In this document: positions 1 to 12,500 of the stretch, piece after piece
Layout of the letters: each line of letters begins with the position of its first letter
Position numbering within the stretch: the first letter of the stretch is position 1
Assembly: GCA_028023455.1 (NCBI GenBank)
Contig: JAQFVV010000056.1
Coordinates: 1,614,001 to 1,678,000 of the forward strand
Source: Epiperipatus broadwayi
Taxonomy: Eukaryota; Onychophora; Udeonychophora; Euonychophora; Peripatidae
DNA length: 64,000 bases
Direction: 5' to 3'
Notes under the pieces: model-generated
Database searches by the model: none
Seen by the model: only the letters and a program-made list of their open reading frames with translations
Told to the model about the DNA's origin: nothing
Position numbers and translations under genes: made by a program

Positions 1-465
1 GACCTATATGACTATATAAGCTATTGAGCTTAGATTGAAAATATTTTTGTGTTTTCAATTTCATTCCCCTAGTTTTATAGTTATGTAGAGATAAAAGGTG
101 GATACTGGAGGGTTGCATTAAATCCTAAGATCTAGGTAGGTGCAGTGCTCTCAGATCCAAAGCTCCTCACTGATGAAGGCCACAAGCCGGAAACTAGTCT
201 GGGGATATTGGATAAGTAGGCATTAAATAGGGATTTTATGCATAAGCCTTCTGGCATCCATTGATTACTCTGGTTGGCACAGGGTGGTACTACTGTATGG
301 AGAGAGTTTCACCTTGTTTATAAACAATTATGTGCTAGCATGAAATGGTGATCATGTGATGCTTAATGGTTTAACACCAATCTTGCCTAATGGGATAGTG
401 TTGGCTGTGGTTGTTAAAGAGCCAAGGACACCAAAGTGTATGGGTGCTGAACTGAGTTCAAATAT
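1..465 (+). repeat. Hammerhead (retrozyme-like) repeat, unit 1 of a tandem dimer
   Basis: First unit of a direct tandem pair. The string GACTATATAAGCTATTGAGC occurs near 10 and again near 466, so the period is about 456 bp, and the rest of the unit aligns with the second copy at high identity. It has no coding capacity. It carries a hammerhead-ribozyme fold at 155-213. The same family recurs at 13415-14460, 28230-28606 and 44261-44849. Tandem copies of a few hundred bp each holding one type I hammerhead are the hallmark of animal retrozymes and of the terminal repeats of Penelope-like elements. The unit is open at the window edge, so more copies may lie to the left. Confidence 0.8.
155..213 (+). 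ncRNA. Type I hammerhead ribozyme motif (copy 1)
   Basis: Core CTGATGA at 170-176 and GAAAC at 190-194. Outer stem I pairs ATCCAA (155-160) with TTGGAT (208-213); inner stem I pairs TCCTCA (164-169) with TGGGGA (200-205), with a small internal loop between them, as in type I hammerheads that use loop-loop contacts. Stem II is GGC (178-180) with GCC (186-188) and a CACAA loop. Predicted cleavage follows GTC (197-199). Stem III would be only AC/GT, but ACTAGT (193-198) is self-complementary, so two copies could form a 6-bp shared stem III as in dimeric hammerheads. Odd point: A177 and G189 do not pair where a G-C pair is usual. Cleavage is not proven. Confidence 0.75.
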
Positions 466-765
466 GACTATATAAGCTATTGAGCTTAGATTGAAAATAT
501 TTTTGTGATTTCAATTTCATTCTCATAATTTTATAGTTATGGAGAGATAAAAGCTGGTTTCTGGAGGGTTGCATTAGATCCTAAGTATCTAGGTGCAGTG
601 CTCTTAGATCCAAAGCTCATCACTGACAAGGGCCACAAGCCAGAAACTAGTCTGGGGATATTGGATGAGTAGGCATTAGATAGGGATTTTATGCACAAGC
701 CTTCTGGCATCCATTGATTACTCAGGGTGGCACTACTGTATGGAGAGAGTTTTGCCTTGTTAACT
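466..765 (+). repeat. Hammerhead repeat, unit 2 (3'-shortened)
   Basis: Second tandem unit, same orientation as the first. It stops near GTTTTGCCTTGTTAA at about 765, where the neighbouring LINE sequence begins. Other copies of the family also end or start close to this GTTTTGCCTGTTTTAA string, so it is probably a natural end of the mobile unit. Confidence 0.75.
608..666 (+). ncRNA. Hammerhead ribozyme motif (copy 2)
   Basis: Outer stem I ATCCAA (608-613) with TTGGAT (661-666); core reads CTGACAA at 623-629 instead of CTGATGA; GAAACTAGTC at 643-652 is intact. Inner stem I has one mismatch (A619 opposite G656). The CTGACAA core lacks the conserved G8, so this copy is probably inactive. Confidence 0.65.
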
Positions 766-828
766 CACATCACAACCTAGTCAATAGTAAGCCCAAACAT
801 CACAATCAAATCCATCCTCAAACAATAA

Positions 829-1218
829 ATGACAATGAATTACAAATTAAAACAAGTACAGCATCCACTCCAAACAAACTTAAAAGGAAAACCCCTGAAC
901 TACCTATTTTTCAAAACAGCAACACAGAAATATCAATCAGAAGAATCAATCAGCCAGCATAATTTTTCGAAGAAACACAAATTACTCTCCAATTTCAATT
1001 TTCAAGTCAAGCAAACCCCAGAGCAGAACTATGCAGATAAGCCACACTTTTCTGCTGATGAAATTGACATGGACTTTAGCTTCGTCTCTTCATTTAACAA
1101 AAAAGAAAACATACTGGACAAGGAAAATCAAGTTCAGGAGATTAAGACAGATCAAAATACCTTCTTATTGAAGCTTGGAATCATAAATTTTGTGAACAAA
1201 CTTCTCAAACAGAGTTAA
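829..1218 (+). pseudogene. Possible LINE ORF1 remnant
   Basis: An open stretch of 129 codons at the 5' side of the LINE, rich in Lys, Asn, Gln and Ser and without a domain I recognise. Its position upstream of the endonuclease and its basic, polar composition would suit an ORF1 (nucleic-acid-binding) protein, but nothing in it is diagnostic. An overlapping frame at 714-962 is also open, so chance cannot be excluded. Confidence 0.3.
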
Positions 1219-1437
1219 AACAATTGAAAAAAAGTACAAAAAATCAACTCTTGATAATACTATATCTCAAGAAACCCCCAAAGAAGCCATAACATCAAAA
1301 GCTATACAATTTCTACCACTCTCTCTCTCTCAGACCATGAATCACCAGACTATTGGCCTACTTCAAATATCAAAACAACAAATCCAATGAGGGACAAGCC
1401 AGCAGTATCTAATAGTGGTGTTATCACCCAAACACAA

Positions 1438-2130
1438 CATGAAATGTAAAATTGTTGGTTTAAATATGAGAGGCATAAATGCCACAATGAGAATCCATGC
1501 CATCAGGCATTGGTTCAATTCCAATTCTCTGCATTGGTTCAATTCCAGTTCTCCACATATCCTCTTTTGGGTGAGACCAAGTATCACACCAGCTCTAGTC
1601 ATAAAATACTTGAAGAGCTTGGCGAGCTTGGTTACATCCAACTAACAACAAACTATCACCATTAATGGTAACCAATCCTCCAACAAATTTAATATTTCAT
1701 ATGCATTTTATGTTTATACTCCCAACAATTCAGCAACATATCATAGGATAATCAACAACATTAATATAATAACAGCCACCAACAGCTGGTCTTTTCATTT
1801 TAAATATCTACACCTAAGAGGTTCTTCCCATCTGGAGCATACTCCTTCTAAACCAAACAACACCAATCTCTGATAGATCTCCTATTCTATACCCCTGAAT
1901 TTCACTATGTCATGAATGCCACTTTACAACCTGTAGTCTTCTCACAATTTTACTATGGTAGCCTGGATAGAAGTGAACAATGGGTTTTTTTCAAACAAAA
2001 TAGATCAATCTGCACCTGGATAGAAGTGGACAATGGGTTTTTTCCAAACAAAATAGATCAATCTGAATGATACCCTGAGGCCATTCCATCTGAGGCATAT
2101 ATTATTTTCCACAAAATCAACATCCTGTTG
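1438..2130 (+). pseudogene. LINE endonuclease domain remnant
   Basis: Translation beginning MKCKIVGLNMRGINATMRIH matches the usual start of a LINE apurinic/apyrimidinic-type endonuclease (a hydrophobic strand followed by N-x-x-G-I). About 90 codons on, YVYTPNNSATYHRIINNIN matches the YAPN strand of the same fold. The catalytic Q-E-T segment between them is disrupted and the frame is broken by stops after about 1645. In living elements this domain nicks the target DNA to prime reverse transcription. Confidence 0.6.
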
Positions 2131-2462
2131 CAGCCACTAGAGATTGCATGGTTTGCTTTTGTAGAAATCATGCAAACACTTATACAATAGTACACTCGAG
2201 GGCAAAAGGTCCTACCACCCTCATTAAAGAATTGGACAAAATAAATTCTAAACTAAATGGGGGTTCCCGCCACCTCAAATTCAAATGCAAAGCTAAACAG
2301 AAAACCCTTGCAGAGTATGTGTCTATCAAAAAAGCAAGAATCTTTCTCTCTATCCAGCATTGCTAGACCAGGGGATATCTCAGGTGGGGACTGGGAGCCA
2401 AAAGAAAACAAAATACCCCCTCCTTTATCTACTACAAAGGTACTAAACTCACAGGACATCAT

Positions 2463-3345
2463 ATGCTGGAGCAAATTGGTGTACACTTCAAGGAAAACTA
2501 CAATCAAGCCTTCCACACAAGATTGTGCATTGGAAGAACACATATCCTGGAAGGTCATGGAATCACTGAGATAAACATCAAAGAAAAGCTAACTTTGTTA
2601 CCAGATCACATGCATGCAATCCCTAAATTCCTACTTTCACACCTCAGCAATTTTGCAGTTTCCATAATGATGGGCATGATGAATCACCTCACAGAAAGAA
2701 AAAGACATATCAAAAACCTATATCCAATTGCTCTAGTACCTTTAATGAAGAAAAATCGTGACCCAACAGAAATAGCCAACATTAGACCGATATCAACATC
2801 CTCCCTCCTCATCAAATTTATAGGAGTGATTATAGACAAAATACAAACTAACATTCTAACTCAAATTTACCCTTCACAATATGCCAAAAAGGGATCATCC
2901 ATCTTAACAGCAATTGGGGAGACTAAGATACTATTCGACCACATAAGATCTCACAGGCCGTCTAAACCAATAGCTGTCCAATTGGATATTTCCGAAGCAT
3001 TTGACAGTGTAAATATCCAAAAATTACTTTAAAATTCTCAAAGACTAGACATCCCATCAAAAACAATCCAAAAACTTTAGAGAACCCCTTCAATAGAGAA
3101 ATGTACATATCCCTTAATGGCATACTCACCAGTGGATTCACTCCTAACTCCACACTCCCTCAAGGTTCCCCTCTCAGTGCCTTCCTTTTTATCTGCTACA
3201 TCAACCCCCTCATTAAAGATATAGAAAATACGCTTCCTGGAGTATATGTCCCTAAACTAAACAAATCCATCAAAACAATTGCCTACATGGATGATGTGCT
3301 TGTCATTCTCCCCTCAAAAATATATTTCAATCATAATAAGTGATA
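2463..3345 (+). pseudogene. LINE reverse transcriptase remnant
   Basis: Two open segments (2463-3032 and 3101-3343) cover most of an RT. The first contains a fingers-like KKNRDPTEIANIRPIS and motif A VQLDISEAFDSV; the second holds LPQGSPLSAFLF (motif B) and the catalytic box AYMDDVLVI (about 3280-3306, motif C). A frameshift and stops lie between them (about 3032-3100). All three catalytic aspartates are still readable, so this is a moderately old copy. Confidence 0.8.
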
Positions 3346-3713
3346 TTAAACAAATTCACCAAAACCTCATGGTTTAAAATTAACCCAGAAAAATCTTCTA
3401 CCTAGAAAATCTTATCAGGAAAAAAGATCATCTCCAAATTCTTCCTGGGTTTTCCAATTTATAAATCACAAACATCAATGTCTAAAGAACTTCATGACAT
3501 GATTCTCTATTCTACAGACAAAATGACCAAAACTCTTATTGGAGTTTACATCTCCCTTCAAGGAAAGGTTGCCCTTTTAAACATGAAGGTCATGAGCAAG
3601 TTATCCTATACCTACCAGTTATAATAGTTACCAAAACCTTCATCAGTAAAATCAACAAACTTAGCTCAAGACTTTTTTAAAAGAATAACATTGTTGATAT
3701 CAGCATCAACAAA

Positions 3714-4304
3714 ATGCAACCACACTGGAAACTAAATGGAATGTCTCTACATTCAATCCCAGCAATTTTATTCCAGAAATATCACTCCCTACTTCACAAC
3801 CTAATTATTAAATATGGCTATAAACAAATCATAAAACAAATTCAACCAACAGACCGACCACCCCTGTGGAAAAAATGCTGGCTGAATGAAATAGCTCACA
3901 GCTTTAAACAACACACCAACATTTCCAAGGATTATTTCAAAAACAAAATTAAAATTTGAGATGCTAAACAATTGATAAATCCCAAACCCAATGACCTAAA
4001 GCCAAAACTAGGTATCTCAAACTACAGGATTACCACATTATTCAAATACTGGGCCCTCGAGCTGAAATAATTTGATTTTCTTGTTAAAATAAACCTCGAG
4101 ACCATGCCTACTAACTGGTTTCTTCATGTTAAATGCCCAATTAGCAAGGTTAACCCAATATGCCCTAATTGTCAGAGGCATGAAGAAACATGTGAGCATA
4201 TAATTCATACTTGCAATGGACTAGGAAACATAAAAATGATAAATACACCAAAACTTGAAGGTCAAGTTCTACCAGATTATCTCACTAAAGGACTGCATTC
4301 ATAG
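3714..4304 (+). pseudogene. LINE ORF2 C-terminal region with cysteine knuckle
   Basis: Segment 3714-3959 (QPHWKLNGMSLHSIP, then WKKCWLNEI) and segment 4104-4304 are the region after the RT. The second has CPNC, EET and EHIIHTC, the Cys-Cys-His-Cys knuckle found at the end of L1/Tx1-like ORF2 proteins. A stop and short gap separate the two. A further open stretch at 4364-4588 continues the tail. Confidence 0.65.
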
Positions 4305-4675
4305 AAGAGACATCCCTACCATAAGACTATCAATTTTCCTCACTATTCCATCTGGCTTGTGAGATGCAAAAAAAATTTATACACATCCTCATCCGAATGA
4401 AGAACTTTTCTTTATCCAATCAATTAAAAAAGTCAAAGAAATGGATAAAACCCTCTTCTCTAAGTTTCTCTTTGATGAAACATGGAAACTCTTCCAAATC
4501 CCCTGGCAATGGATTGCATCATGCTATCAATCTCAACAATAACAACAGTCATTTTCTAGACTATTCTAACTTTAAACATAAATTATAACTAAATTATGTA
4601 ACACAAATTCTAACAATGTAAACTAATAGATTGTATTTCACTGCATGACCTTAATAAAAATTATTTATAAATAAA

Positions 4676-5783
4676 AAGTTTGTGTCAAATAAATAAATCA
4701 AAGGTTATATATATATGAAAAAGAAAACTTCTTTTTTTTTTTTTACTATTTAATTAATAGTGACAGAAAAATAAATTATGTCTGAAATCTTTTGCAAAAT
4801 CTTTAAATAATGGATTCCTTTTTTAAAATTTCAGAAAAAAAAAAGGATGTGCAAAAAAAATATTTATATAAATAACTTGAGTTTACTACATAACCTAAAT
4901 GTCCAAGCAATCTTTGAGTACTGACATAAATTATCTCTGAATGATGCAGGATTTAAAATACTGTCCATAACTTGAGTTTACTACATAACCTAAATGTCCA
5001 AGCAATCTTTGACTACTCACATAAATTATCCCTGAATGATGCAGGATTTAAAATACTATCTACTATTGTATATCTCTTGTGCAAGGGAATGTATTTGATA
5101 AATTTACAGTCTTGTAAATTTTTATATATTGAGTAATTCTTATAGTTAGTGTGGGGATGATTAGAAATAGGATAAGCATGGAAGATAATACTCAGTATAT
5201 CCTTTTCGCTAAGGCAGGCAATCTAAGAAAAAGAGATTCTAGTTTGTTTTTTTTTATTATCACTCATTGTTTTTTTTATTTAGCAGATATTTAGCTAATA
5301 TTGAAATTTTGCTGATGTTTCACAGTGGTTATTTTCCAAGGCATCTGTTGTAAAGATAAATCCAGGAAAAATAATCTATCCAACTACTTGCTAGAACTAG
5401 GAATGGGATGAATAAATAAAACATGTTCTTTTGCTATTTATATAAATTCATTATAATTATTCTATTTTTTTTACTTTGTGTGGAATTGATAATCAAGGCT
5501 GGTTATTTATCAAATCCTCACACCTACAAAAAACACATTTAACAAAATAGATTTAATTAAAACATTGATCCTGAGTCTTTCATAATGAATCATAATTAAA
5601 TCTTTTACCAAAAACCAGATTTAATTACAAAAAAATCTATTTAGAATTTATTTAAAATTAAGAATTGAACTTGGACTTTTCCAAAGAGGCTATGGTTATG
5701 GAATAACAAAACTCTGAATGCGCTAAACTTACATAAATTGGTATATAAAAAAGTTTCACCGCAATGCATCAGCATATTATTAA
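4676..5783. other. AT-rich intergenic DNA with one tandem duplication
   Basis: No coding signal seen. Contains A/T runs and the 95-bp tandem duplication listed separately. The last four bases are the TTAA target site of the next element. Confidence 0.6.
4873..5058. repeat. Tandem duplication, 95-bp period
   Basis: TAACTTGAGTTTACTACATA begins at 4873 and again at 4968; both copies run on to GATGCAGGATTTAAAATACT with only a few differences, so this is a recent duplication of exactly two units. Confidence 0.9.
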
Positions 5784-6528
5784 CCCTTTTCCCGCGCCCG
5801 ACGAGGCTCCTCGTCGACATCTGAAATCACTCTAACTCAGTTCGTTTTCATACGAAAAAATTCGTTAAATACGTATTGAATTCGTTTTTAAAAGTTCTGT
5901 ATGATGGTGACATCTTCCGATTTATTTTAGAAGTAAAAAATAGAAAAAAACGCATTTAAACCTAAACAAAGAAGGAACATTATTTGTGATTGGTTCTTAG
6001 CATGCTCTCAGCCGAAAAAGACATTCTGATTGGCTGGAAAGAACAAAGAAACTGCCTGATCAAAGAAAATAAAGAAAAACGCTGAGATTTTCATTTCGAA
6101 TACGATTTAAATTATTATTAAATAATATTTATGGAAATTAAACATAATTTTCAGAGAGAATAATAAAAAACAAAATTATTTTCGAAAAATATTGAAGATT
6201 TTAGTCCAAATATTGAAGTTGTAGTAAAAAGAAATATTTACTTTTCTATAACGTAAAAGTCGATCTTTTTGTTTACATTATAACTTTTATGTTGCCGATG
6301 TTGAATATTTTAGAATAAATAAATAGCAATTTATTTTTGAAAGAACTTTCGTTTTTTTCATGACCTGAAAAATTAATTATATACTTTTTATAAATGTATC
6401 TGAGTTGAATTTAATATTATAGGCGAATATGTTTTAACAATAGGCTTTGTCTTCAGTTTGTGAGTTGGCCAATTAAAAGATTTGATTTTTATCTGATACA
6501 ACCAATGATAAAATTAGCGGTTTAAGGG
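5784..6528. mobile_element. piggyBac-like non-autonomous element (MITE)
   Basis: The 745-bp element is flanked on both sides by TTAA (5780-5783 and 6529-6532). It starts CCCTTTTCCCGC and ends GCGGTTTAAGGG, an imperfect inverted terminus (8 of 12). Just inside the left end is a perfect hairpin CGACGAGG-CT-CCTCGTCG. A TTAA target with CCC/GGG termini is the piggyBac signature. No transposase can be read, so it would depend on a transposase in trans. It is richer in CpG than the surrounding DNA at its left end. Confidence 0.75.
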
Positions 6529-9500
6529 TTAATTAAATCATTGTTGAAAAATTCACTTTTACAAGCATTCACACATGCATTCCCAGTCTAATATGTTTGT
6601 TTGAATAAATGTAAATTTGTAATAAAATTTATGATTTAATTGTTATCATTATGTTTAATTAAAACTATACTTATGACTAAAAGGAGCTATGGTATTGATC
6701 TCTCTTTCTGACTAACTTTGTGCTCCTCCCTATTCTTTTCTTGCTGCCAGTGAAATATCCACTTCAATATATAATAAAACTTTAAAACATTTTTAATCAT
6801 TATTACAGTTTATTAATTATATATAGATATTTGTAGTTTAATGAATTTAAAATTTTCAATTTATTCAGAATTTGATAAATATTATTAACATTTTAATTTA
6901 ATTTGATGTATTAAATATGACCATTATTAATATTTTTTTATTTTTTGCAATTAAGTTCAATTAAAATGCAAATGTCATTAATAAAAGCAAAAATAATGAA
7001 TGCATATATTTATTGAATATATTTGCTTATAAATATCAGAATAGAGATTTTAAAAATGCAGAAAACCCTCACACATACCATACAACTTTTGAAATTTAAA
7101 TAGGAATATTACCCCTCATCATTATCCTTCATCATCTATTTTGCTAAATGACAACTCTCTAACCTAGGCCCATTTTTTGTCCCTTTCATTAATCCCCTCT
7201 TTTTGTTTTAACTAGAGTTTAAGGCTTTTTAAATTTTCATAGTAGTTTCTAACATGTTATTTATAAAGTCTGTACCAGTAGGTATTTGACTACTTGGTAT
7301 TTTTTTTTACAATTAATATTATTTAACTGTGAGTTTAATTTTATCATTTATTTTTTTAACCTCTATTCTTTTTCTTTTTTTTAATTCAAAATATATTGAA
7401 AGTTTTTTTTAGAATAGTTTTCAATTTATGACCATTTTTTTACTCAGTTTTTTACTTCTTAAAATAATCTCAATTCCATTAAGATTTTACATAAGTGGGT
7501 AAGGATAACGGAAAAAATTTTCTATGCTTTTAGGAAAGTATGTGTTATGAACAAAAAGTATATTGAAATGTTGTTATTGATTGATTTTATAAAAAATTCT
7601 ATTTTCAGAAGAAGAAAAAATAAAGTGAGAGAAAACCAGTGAAAGGTTAAAAATAAATTTTGTTATGACTTACATCAATGAATCTGTAAGCCACAAATAT
7701 CTACCTATACTATGTGGTGATTTTTTAATCTTTTAGATGGCATCTGTTGGTATCATTATTAATTTTTTGTGCTCTTCATTATATTTTTTATTCTCATCTA
7801 TATCTTTTCAATAAAAATAATCAATATTGCATGCATTATTTGTTGATCTTTATGTACTCTTGCCAAGATAAATTCAATACTTTCATATTTATCAAAGTGA
7901 AAAAAAAATCACCAATAGGTCTTATAATCTCACCATTTTGTTTTTAGAATTATATGCATTTTTAAAAGAAATTCTTCCAGTGACTTTATGGTATGATGAT
8001 TATGGAAGGGAGTTCTAGTTGTATTTTATTGTGTGTGTATATATATAAATTAATTTTCTAACAAAATTTAACTAACCAACCATCCAAATCATTGGTAATA
8101 TTCATTTTCAATTTTTTATATCACAAATTTACCAGACAGTGACTTCTCTAAAGGATCTCTAAAGCAATCCTTTTATGATCTCAATGTTATTCATCCAGTA
8201 GCAAAGAGCTATCTGCTAGTATACTTAAATATGAAGTATAAACATTTTTTATATCAATATCATAACTAAAACTGCTTGTTTCTTAAAGCATGCAATTATC
8301 TTTATACCATCCTCAAACATTTAAATATTGTGATGAAATAGCTTAAGGTAGAATTCTGAAACTGACTACAAATTTTAATCCCTAAATATTAACTAATAAT
8401 AATTAATGTATTATATTATAGGTATACCAATAACTGAAATAAGTATATAAATTAACTACTTATTAAAGTTTAATTAAACTTTGGTTATAGGTTAAATTAT
8501 ATATTTATTGCAATTTATAATATATATGGGGGGGGGTGATTTGCGCATGAATCTATGTACAGATCTAAACATTGCTTTCTGGCTTATAAGTGGTTGTTTT
8601 TAATATCATTTACTAAATATGGCAGGCTGTGCATAAATGGATATTTGAAATTGAAAACTATTGCTTATTAGAGAAATTGAACAATTTCAAGTATTCTGAT
8701 GTATTAAAAGGTTATTAGTATAGGCCTGCTAATTTAAAGAGATGTGGAAAATTTATAAGAATGGTTTATCATTGTAGAATTTAAGGTTTTGAAAAATTAA
8801 TGAATTAATAATTAGATCATTATGAATTTTAGAGGATCAAAATCCAAAATTGTTAAGAACTAAGAAGCAATTAAAAATTCACTTTACAATGTTTATGAGA
8901 AGTGAATAAAAAAGCATCAATAAACCCTGTAATGGCAGTGATATTGTAATAAAATAAAAATAGAAATGTTTATAAGCATTAAAGAAAGTAAACGTTTGTT
9001 TGTATGGAGTACTCAAATCTCTGAAAAACATGGAGATTAATTTTATCAAAAAAAAATTGATATTAACAATAGTTTTACCAAGTCTAACGCTTTTTATTAA
9101 AAGACAGTAATGGAAGAGTAATTATTCAATTTATATAATTTTTGAAACTTAAATAGACACAAATGTATTTAACTTATAGCTAAAGTTAAAAAAAAAAAAC
9201 TTCTGAGACATTTAAGACTTTTTAATAACTTGTTTTATTTGGTGATAAGGATTTATGAGTAAAACAAATAAACTTTTTTTTAAGCAAACTTATCCAGAAC
9301 AATGAAATGTCAAATTTGAAGTCTTTTTTAGAATGACTATATTTGTATCATACCTGAGCATTTATTTTGCCTTGAGGAATATAAGAAGGGATTATTGATC
9401 AAATGATTTGAATTATCCTTATGGATATACTGAAGAAAAGTGTATGGATTAGATGGAATAGAAAGATTATTAATTAAAAAATATTCATAAGATTGATCAT

Positions 9501-12500
9501 ATTTATTAAGAAATGATTTTGAAGATCATTTTTATTAATATGTGTGTGTGTGTGTTAAACTTTAAATTGCATAAAGCTATATATTTTAAATATAAATCAA
9601 CTGATAATAACAAATCATGCATATACTGTAGAATCTACATTCTGTTGGTAAAATAATATCTATAAGTAAAAGATAGATTTTATCTTTCACTTTGTAACTG
9701 TTAGATGGACTCATAGAGGTTGCCTTGACAATAGTTTGTACATTCTGTCATTTATGTAAGATTTGATTATTATATGATATATTCATATAGTGTGTGTAAT
9801 GAAAACTATTGTGTTGTTAATATGTGCATTCTTAATCTATCTGAAAAATGAAGATTGCTGTGCCAGTGCATATATAATAAGAGAAGATGATGTGATTTTT
9901 AACACTGGTGGATGTTTACGATATGGTAGAGTTTAGATGAGTAATGCAATGAATGATAAAAGAAGTCAGAAAAATATATATATCAATACAAAAGTGAAAT
10001 AAATATTGTAGAAAAGAATTTTCATTCTGTTAGGAAACTAAGATTCTGTTTTAATATATATATGTGATGTAATTATGGTGTCAATGAATAATTGTCTGCC
10101 AAAGAGAACAACATAACTTTTCCATTTGATTTGCAAATTAGTTTTGTTGTTGTTGTTGTTGTTGTTGTTTTGTTTTTATTCTTGGTGAGTGAGAAATAAT
10201 TCATATAATTTTTGTTCAGTAGTAAATCCTTTGACTACGTAACTCACTATTTAAGAAAGGAGGTATGTAATGGGTTTTATTTATAAGAGAAATAAACAAA
10301 TAAATGCAAGTAAAATCACACAAAAAAGAAAGAGGGATAATGATAAAAAGTTGGACAAGTTAATGGTTTTGAATATTCAAAATGCTGTTTTAATAGTAAT
10401 ATAAAGGATTTGATTTTATATGAATAAAATTATGGGTATTCAGAAAAGCATTTCAAAGCTTTTGTAATAGATGTCAAACGAAGAAAAAACATTTTTTAAA
10501 AATGAGCACTTAATTTTAGAAACATAATTTTTTGAAAAAAATGTTAAATAGGAATTGTTAAAAAAATCCAAAATTATAAAAAGGTTATGAGATTATGTTA
10601 TTACTTGCAAATAAGCATTAAATGCAAATAATAATTTATTAAATAAATTTCTGTTGTTATTTTATTATTATTTTTATATTATTAATATTGTATTAATACT
10701 TACTTGTATATTTCTGTTTAAGCAGAAGTGTTGAAATGCATATATTAAATATTGAATTGAATTACTATTATTCTTATTATTTATATTTCTCTTGTAATTA
10801 ATAAGGTTTTTATCTATTTATAATTTACAATCTATAATTCACCATATGCTGATCTGTATTTCCAAGAAGTTGAATTTCTTTGAATTTCTTGTTAATACCT
10901 TTTTTTTTTTTTTTTACTAAATAATCCAAATAAGCATTTGAAATTATGGAAAATTTGAATATATGCTGTTGCCAAGTGATGAAAAGAAAGAAAGATAGGT
11001 TGAAACTTTTTTAGAAATAGTATGATTTAGAAATCTCATTAAATTAATGATGTACAGTGAATTCAAACCTTTTTTTTTTTCACATTCATTGTATGCTTTC
11101 TTTAATTCTGGATTTAATGCCTTTAAAATGCATAGATCCATTTTTTCTTCAAATTGCTATTTTTTATGTCTTTCATTCATTGGTAAATTATGATTTTGAT
11201 GCACTATTTTTTCACCCATATTTACAATTTGTTTGTTCAGTTTTAAATACTATTACTGGGTGTCTATATACATATGCATGCACTCATATTATAATTCATT
11301 TACTTATTACTGAATAATGTTCCCAATAATTAAATGTCATCAATTTTAAATAAAAATAAATTTAAAAATATATAAAATAATCTTACAATTTTTCCAAAAA
11401 ATGTTATGATTTCTTTTGTAATAAAATCATTTTAAAATTTCATTTTATTTTCCAAAGCTTATTGTCATCTCATAATATTCTTCTCTTTCTCTCCATCCCC
11501 TCCAGATAATGCTTTAAATTATCTTAAATCTTTCCAATGTTAATCATCTTTAAAGCAAAAAATTAAAAGACTTTTTTAATGAAATACAAGTATGTCAGGA
11601 AAAAAAAATAGTGTATTTTAATCTTGAGTCTTTTTAAAAAGTACAATATGTAATTACTATGATATTAAAATTATATATTTATTCACACACTTATTGTTAA
11701 TAATATATGTGGAATGATTTGACGTATAATATCCAGTTTATTTTTTATGTATTTCATTTAAATAAGTTTTAATTTGTTTTTATCTATAATTTTTAATAGG
11801 ATTCCATTCAGATTATTTATTGTTTTCTCATGTCTCTTTAGATATGAATTATAATATTCCCATGTTTTTAAATTATATCTTTTAATGGAGAGATGGAAGA
11901 AATAATAGACTTTTAGCAATCACTGATTGCCTATTAATTTTAACACATTTTCAGGCAGACAACTTATATATACATGCGCGAAACAGTATGCTTAAGATAA
12001 GAAGTTTAAAATTTAACAAAGAAAAATGATTTCAATAAAATAGACAGTTATATGTATCTATGAGTAGATCAAAAGATAAGTGGAAGTCTTAAAGAAAATA
12101 ATTCATTAATGATAACATCTTGTTTATATTCTTGTCATTCTATTCGAAAAATGACTTTTAAATCTTGTCAGGGAAGATTTAAATAATTCTTAGAGTAATT
12201 AGAATTGTTTTTGCACGTAACTTAGATTGATTAATGTGGAAATAATAAAGTAAATTATATAAAGTATTAGATATATAAAGATAAATATTAGTATCATAAC
12301 TATGATATCCTGAAATTTTTTTGATTTTTGGGCAGTGTTAATGATATTACTTATATATATGTTTATGTATAGTTTTATAAATTATTGAATATGATATTAC
12401 ATTTATAAAAAGTTTTTTTTTTTTTAATTTTGACAGTTTAACTATAATTTCATCATTCCAATTATTCCGTTATATATACGTATTATTTTTTTTTGCTTCT

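Larger units (their letters stand above)
766..4675 (+). mobile_element. Decayed L1/Tx1-like LINE
   Basis: A plus-strand non-LTR retrotransposon whose parts appear in the expected order: a possible ORF1 (829-1218), apurinic-like endonuclease (about 1438-2130), reverse transcriptase with a YMDD box (about 2463-3345), and a C-terminal cysteine-histidine knuckle (4104-4304). The frame changes several times and stops are frequent, so it is dead. The 3' end is AT-rich with AATAAA-like strings near 4651-4675. The RT style (KKNxDPTEIANIRPIS, Q-LD-SEAFDSV) and the late CPNC knuckle fit L1/Tx1-type elements. It follows the hammerhead dimer directly and in the same orientation. Confidence 0.75.
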
